Origin: JAJDTT01 sp022827025
Lineage (GTDB): Bacteria; Acidobacteriota; UBA6911; RPQK01; JAJDTT01
Length of the DNA: 64,000 bases
Reading direction: 5' to 3'
NCBI GenBank assembly: GCA_965203535.1
Contig: OZ241897.1
Coordinates: forward strand, 2,852,001 to 2,916,000
Shown here: positions 60,769-64,000 of the stretch, piece after piece
How the letters are laid out: every line of letters begins with the position of its first letter
Numbering within the stretch: position 1 is the first letter of the stretch
The notes under the pieces: generated by a model
Database searches by the model: none
What the model was told of the DNA's origin: nothing
The model's input: the letters and a program-made list of their open reading frames with translations, nothing else
Program-made: the position numbers and the translations under genes

Positions 60769-61050
60769 TCAGCTTTCCTTCTTGGATTCAGGTTTGGGGG
60801 CCGCACTGTCGGCGGCGGCTTTGGCCGGTTCCTTCTTGGCGGTTTCCGTTTTCGTTTCCGGGCCGGTGTCCTTGCGGGCGTAGTCGGTGACGTACCAGCC
60901 TGACCCCTTGAACTGGATGCTCGGAGCCGAGATCAGCTTCTTCAGCGTTCCGCCGCATGTGTTGCATGTCTCCAGGGGCGGATCCGAATACCGCTGAAGC
61001 ACTTCGATCGTCTCTCCGCAACTGTCGCAAGCGTATTCGTAAAGCGGCAT
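60769..61050 (-). CDS. FmdB-family zinc-ribbon protein
   Basis: 93 residues. MPLYEYACDSCGETIEVLQRYSD and CNTCGGTLKKLISAPSIQFKGSGWYVTDYAR form the FmdB zinc ribbon with Cys-x2-Cys pairs. A low-complexity Lys/Ala/Glu/Pro-rich tail of about 30 residues follows. Function unknown, a putative regulatory protein in the literature. A -10 TGCTATATT lies upstream (61094-61087), probably serving fmdB-purD-purE. Confidence 0.9.
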   Translation of the reverse strand: MPLYEYACDSCGETIEVLQRYSDPPLETCNTCGGTLKKLISAPSIQFKGSGWYVTDYARKDTGPETKTETAKKEPAKAAADSAAPKPESKKES

Positions 61051-61192
61051 CGCGGCACCCGCAAGCAACCCCTCCAAAAACCGTAGAATATAGCAACCCT
61101 CCCCGCCTTTTGCCACGAGACGCGGCCGGCCCGCCTCAACCGGGCTCCCGGTTCACCCGTCCCGCCTCATTCCTCTTTCCGCTCCTCTTTGA

Positions 61193-61198
61193 GATACT
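61193..61198 (+). promoter_or_regulatory. -10 element of a possibly leaderless serS transcript
   Basis: GATACT preceded by TGA (extended -10-like) ends 8 bases before ATG 61207; no Shine-Dalgarno sequence. Confidence 0.35.
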
Positions 61199-61206
61199 GG
61201 CCCGCG

Positions 61207-62493
61207 ATGTTGGATCGGGCTTTCATCAGGGGCAATCTGGAACAGGTCGAGGCCAGATTGAAGGAACGCGGCTTTGCCTTGGCCGTCGACGAGTTCCGGT
61301 CTCTGGACGCCCGCGAGCGGGCGGTCCGGATCGAATCGGAGGAGCTGAGGGCCGCCCGCAACCGCACCAGCACCGAGATCGCCCGGCGCCGCAAGCGGGG
61401 CGGCGACGCCGGCGCCCAGATCCGGGAGATGAAGCGGGTCTCCGCCCGGATCAAGGAACTGGAGGAGAGCCTGACCGATCTCCGGACGCGAATGGAGGCG
61501 TTCCTCTCCTGGATCCCGAATCTGGCGGCCGAGGGAGTTCCGGCGGGAAAAGACAGCGCCGCCAACGAAGTCCTTCGCGTCGTGGGCGACCCGCCCGAGT
61601 TCTCCTTTCCGGTCCGGGACCACGTCGAGTTGGGGGCCCGTCTGGGCATCCTGGACCTGGAGCGGGCCAGCAAGATCGCCGGTGCCCGTTTCAGCCTCTA
61701 CTCCGGCGTCGGCGCCCTGCTGGAGCGGGCGCTCATCAACATGATGCTGGACCTCCACACCCGCCGCCACGGATACCGGGAGGTGATTCCTCCCTTTCTG
61801 GCCAATCGCCGCAGTTTCTTCGGCACCGGAAACCTCCCCAAGTTCGAGGAAGACCTCTTCCGGGTGGCCGGCTCCGACTACTTCCTCGTCCCCACCGCCG
61901 AGGTCCCGCTGACCAATATTTTCGCGGGCGAGATCCTGGAGGAGGAAGATCTTCCCATCAACCTCACGGCGTACACGCCCTGCTTCCGGAGCGAGGCCGG
62001 ATCTTACGGCAAGGACACCCGGGGGTTGATTCGCCTGCACCAGTTCAACAAGGTCGAGCTGGTCAAGTTCACGCGGCCGGAAGACTCCGCGCGTCAATTG
62101 GAGCAATTGACCGGCCACGCGGAAGCTGTTCTCAAGGCGCTGGAAATCCCCTATCGAGTCGTGGTGCTCTCAACCGGAGACATGGGATTCAGCGCGGCCA
62201 AGACGTACGATCTGGAGGTGTGGGTGCCCAGCCAGAACACCTATCGGGAGATTTCCTCCTGCAGCAACTTCACCGACTTTCAGGCTCGTCGCTGCAGGAT
62301 TCGATACCGCCGGTCGCAGGGCTCCGGAAACCGGCTGGTCCACACTCTGAACGGGTCCGGATTGGCGATCGGACGGACCTGGGTGGCGCTGGTGGAGAAT
62401 TTCCAGCAGGGGGACGGAAGCGTCCGGATTCCGGAGGTGCTCCGGCCCTATATGCACGGCTTGGAGCGTTTGGCGCCCGGGGGGCGTTCCTGA
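61207..62493 (+). CDS. serS: Seryl-tRNA synthetase
   Basis: Charges tRNA-Ser, including the tRNA-Ser(GCU) at 25996, and also tRNA-Sec (15415) as the first step of selenocysteine synthesis. 428 residues: N-terminal coiled-coil arm (about residues 30-100, with EIARRRKRGGDAGAQIREMKRVSARIKELEE), class II core with TAEVPLTN, motif 2 FRSEAGSYGKDTRGLIRLHQFNKVE, and motif 3 LNGSGLAIGRTWVALVENFQ. ATG 61207 chosen; upstream ATG-like starts lack support. Confidence 0.96.
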   Translation: MLDRAFIRGNLEQVEARLKERGFALAVDEFRSLDARERAVRIESEELRAARNRTSTEIARRRKRGGDAGAQIREMKRVSARIKELEESLTDLRTRMEAFLSWIPNLAAEGVPAGKDSAANEVLRVVGDPPEFSFPVRDHVELGARLGILDLERASKIAGARFSLYSGVGALLERALINMMLDLHTRRHGYREVIPPFLANRRSFFGTGNLPKFEEDLFRVAGSDYFLVPTAEVPLTNIFAGEILEEEDLPINLTAYTPCFRSEAGSYGKDTRGLIRLHQFNKVELVKFTRPEDSARQLEQLTGHAEAVLKALEIPYRVVVLSTGDMGFSAAKTYDLEVWVPSQNTYREISSCSNFTDFQARRCRIRYRRSQGSGNRLVHTLNGSGLAIGRTWVALVENFQQGDGSVRIPEVLRPYMHGLERLAPGGRS

Positions 62494-62497
62494 AGAG

Positions 62498-63448
62498 ATG
62501 ATCGGCTTCAATCTGGACAAATCGGTTCGGCTCACCTTCTACGAGCAGATCAAGGGGCAGCTCCTTTCGGCCATCTATTGCGGCAAGATTCGAGCCGGGG
62601 ACCGCCTGCCGTCCATCCGGGAGGTCTCCGATCACCTGGGGATCAACTACAAGACGACCCGCAAGATCTATCTGAAGTTGGCCGAGGAGAACTACCTGGA
62701 GATCGTGAAGGGAAGCGGGGCCTTCCTGAAGGAAAGGAGCGGCGAGGCCTCCTATGAGCAGATGCGGCGGCAGGCGGTCTTCAAGCTGCTGGGCGAGGTG
62801 TCCGCCAAGGCCCGGAGCCTGGGGCTCTCGCCGGACAGGTTCAGCGGCCTGCTGGACGCCTACTGGAACGGGACCGATCTGAGGCAGTTGCGTCTGGCTG
62901 TCGTCGACCACGAAGAGGAAGCGTACGTCTTCTCCCGGGAGCTGGAGCTTCGCATGCAGGGCGTGCGGGCCCGGAGCGTGTCCTTGGGCGAGGTCGAAAG
63001 CGAGGCCGCCCGGGCGCTGCTGAGCGGCAGCGAGTTCCTTCTGACCACCAGCTATCACCTGGAGGAGGTCAGGGAGCTGTCCCGCCGTTTCGGCAAGAAG
63101 CTGGTGGAGATCAAGCCCAGCCACGAGATCTATCGCGAGGTCTTGAGTGCGGCCCGCCACGAGAACGTGGCCATCGTGGTCCGGGATGAAGACACCCTGC
63201 ATGCTTCCTGGGACGTCTTCATGAACATCTACCACCCGTCGACCGAGATGAAGTTCTGGATCGCCCCCATTTCCCGACAGGACCTCATCGAGAAGATCGT
63301 CCGGGATGCGGACCTGATTTTCGTTTCTCCCATGTGCTGGGACGAGATGCGGAAGCGGACGCCGCCCACGAAGACGTTGAAGACGTACGACAAGTTCATT
63401 TCCCAGGAGACCATCGACCAGCTCCGGGCGCTCCAGCTCTTGCGGTAG
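62498..63448 (+). CDS. GntR-family transcriptional regulator
   Basis: 316 residues. N-terminal GntR winged helix: LTFYEQIKGQLLSAIYCGKIRAGDRLPSIREVSDHLGINYKTTRKIYLKLAEENYLEIVKGSGAFL. The roughly 230-residue C-terminal domain looks like a periplasmic-binding or LacI-like sensor fold (VVRDEDTLHASWDVFMNIY, DADLIFVSPMCWDEMRK) and is not the usual FadR, HutC or MocR effector domain. Starts 4 bases after serS, so probably co-transcribed. Ligand unknown; the adjacent adenosine deaminase-like gene suggests a purine signal, as speculation. Confidence 0.82.
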   Translation: MIGFNLDKSVRLTFYEQIKGQLLSAIYCGKIRAGDRLPSIREVSDHLGINYKTTRKIYLKLAEENYLEIVKGSGAFLKERSGEASYEQMRRQAVFKLLGEVSAKARSLGLSPDRFSGLLDAYWNGTDLRQLRLAVVDHEEEAYVFSRELELRMQGVRARSVSLGEVESEAARALLSGSEFLLTTSYHLEEVRELSRRFGKKLVEIKPSHEIYREVLSAARHENVAIVVRDEDTLHASWDVFMNIYHPSTEMKFWIAPISRQDLIEKIVRDADLIFVSPMCWDEMRKRTPPTKTLKTYDKFISQETIDQLRALQLLR

Positions 63449-63529
63449 AAGCCGGCGGCGCGCGGCAGCTCTCTCGTCAGGTGAGGCATGATAGGCCGGG
63501 AAGGCCGCGGAACGCGGCGAAACGCTCCC

Positions 63530-64000
63530 ATGACGCCCGTCTCCGAGTCGTATGTTCGGAGTCTCCCCAAGGCCGAGTTGCATCTTCACCTCGAGGGGAG
63601 CGTGGGGCCTGAGCGGCTCCTTGCGCTCGCCGGAAAATACGGCACGGAATATGCATCTCTGAGCGCCGCCGAGCTGACGGAGAAGCTCTACCAGTACGGG
63701 AGCCTCCATGAGTTTCTGGGCGCCTTCAAGGTGGTCTGCCAACACGTGCGCGGCAAGAAGGACTACGGTGACATCCTGGAGGACCTGGCAGAGAGCCTTC
63801 TCCGGCAGGGCGTCTTCTATGCGGAGATCATCTATTCTCCGTCCATTCCCTGGATCTGGGGCCGCGACGGCCGGGCAATTCTGCGGCATCTGTTGAAAAC
63901 AGGAGCCCGGTTCGAGGAGAAGGGCCTGGTCATCCGCTGGGTGCTGGACTGCGTGCGCCAGTTGGGCGTGGAAGCGGCGTGGAGGACGGCCCGTCTGGCG
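63530..64000 (+). CDS. Adenosine deaminase-family protein, truncated by window edge
   Basis: First 157 codons of an amidohydrolase-fold deaminase, open to the right edge. LPKAELHLHLEGSVGPERLLALA carries the zinc-binding His-x-His, and AESLLRQGVFYAEIIYSPSI follows in the family pattern. Candidates are adenosine deaminase, adenine deaminase or aminofutalosine deaminase; the distinguishing residues lie outside. ATG 63530 has no strong ribosome binding site. Confidence 0.85.
   Translation, partial: MTPVSESYVRSLPKAELHLHLEGSVGPERLLALAGKYGTEYASLSAAELTEKLYQYGSLHEFLGAFKVVCQHVRGKKDYGDILEDLAESLLRQGVFYAEIIYSPSIPWIWGRDGRAILRHLLKTGARFEEKGLVIRWVLDCVRQLGVEAAWRTARLA

Overview
The window is a contiguous, GC-rich (roughly 60-65% by eye), gene-dense bacterial chromosome segment that carries the replication-origin neighbourhood. 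An Acidobacteriota host is the best guess. Two proteins are built like the VWFA-related proteins typical of that phylum. There is an ElbD-like ether-lipid multidomain enzyme, a complete coenzyme F420 pathway, a Gram-negative-type outer-membrane barrel, and the YidC and GyrB architecture of diderms. The phylum call is inference from gene content; no 16S gene is present.

Layout. 0-5 kb: a truncated Rrf2/SufR-like regulator, a secreted VWFA protein, moaC-moeA (molybdenum cofactor) and a methylmalonyl-CoA mutase large subunit without a B12 domain. 5-10 kb: a small unknown gene, mnmG-rsmG, a perfect parS site and parA-parB. 10-14.5 kb, minus strand: rpmH-rnpA-yidD-yidC-khpB-mnmE. 14.5-21.3 kb: pheA, a tRNA-Sec gene (selC), and a complete F420 island (cofG-cofH facing npdG-cofD-cofC-cofE). 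21.6-26 kb: a 1458-residue fusion of fatty acyl reductase, adenylation, carrier and PlsC acyltransferase domains. 26-32 kb: tRNA-Ser(GCU), a barrel protein, rnhB-pcm, tyrA, a DUF374 acyltransferase, and the operon rpmE-prfA-prmC-hit-folE-VWFA, which reaches 34.7 kb. 35-45.5 kb: rpsA-hup, dnaA, dnaN, gyrB, gyrA. 45.5-64 kb: housekeeping genes, namely a TPR protein, rpsU, a PmtA-like methyltransferase, hpt, acs, a bacilliredoxin, an acyl-CoA dehydrogenase, a kinase-dCMP deaminase fusion, walJ-purB-pncB, mtaB, acpS, pgeF, fmdB-purD-purE, serS, a GntR regulator and a truncated adenosine deaminase-family gene.

How the parts fit. Two origin-linked clusters, rpmH...parAB and dnaA-dnaN-gyrBA, are usually adjacent. 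Here they are still divergent but separated by about 23 kb of metabolic genes. The dnaA-dnaN gap has DnaA-box-like sites and is the best oriC candidate. parS sits immediately upstream of parAB.

The non-coding part is unusually informative. At least two families of short palindromic repeats sit exactly at gene ends, and their termini supply the stop codons of several genes. Many genes have a -10 hexamer only 6-9 bases before a GTG or ATG and no Shine-Dalgarno sequence, which suggests frequent leaderless transcription. No rRNA, CRISPR array, prophage or transposase gene was seen.
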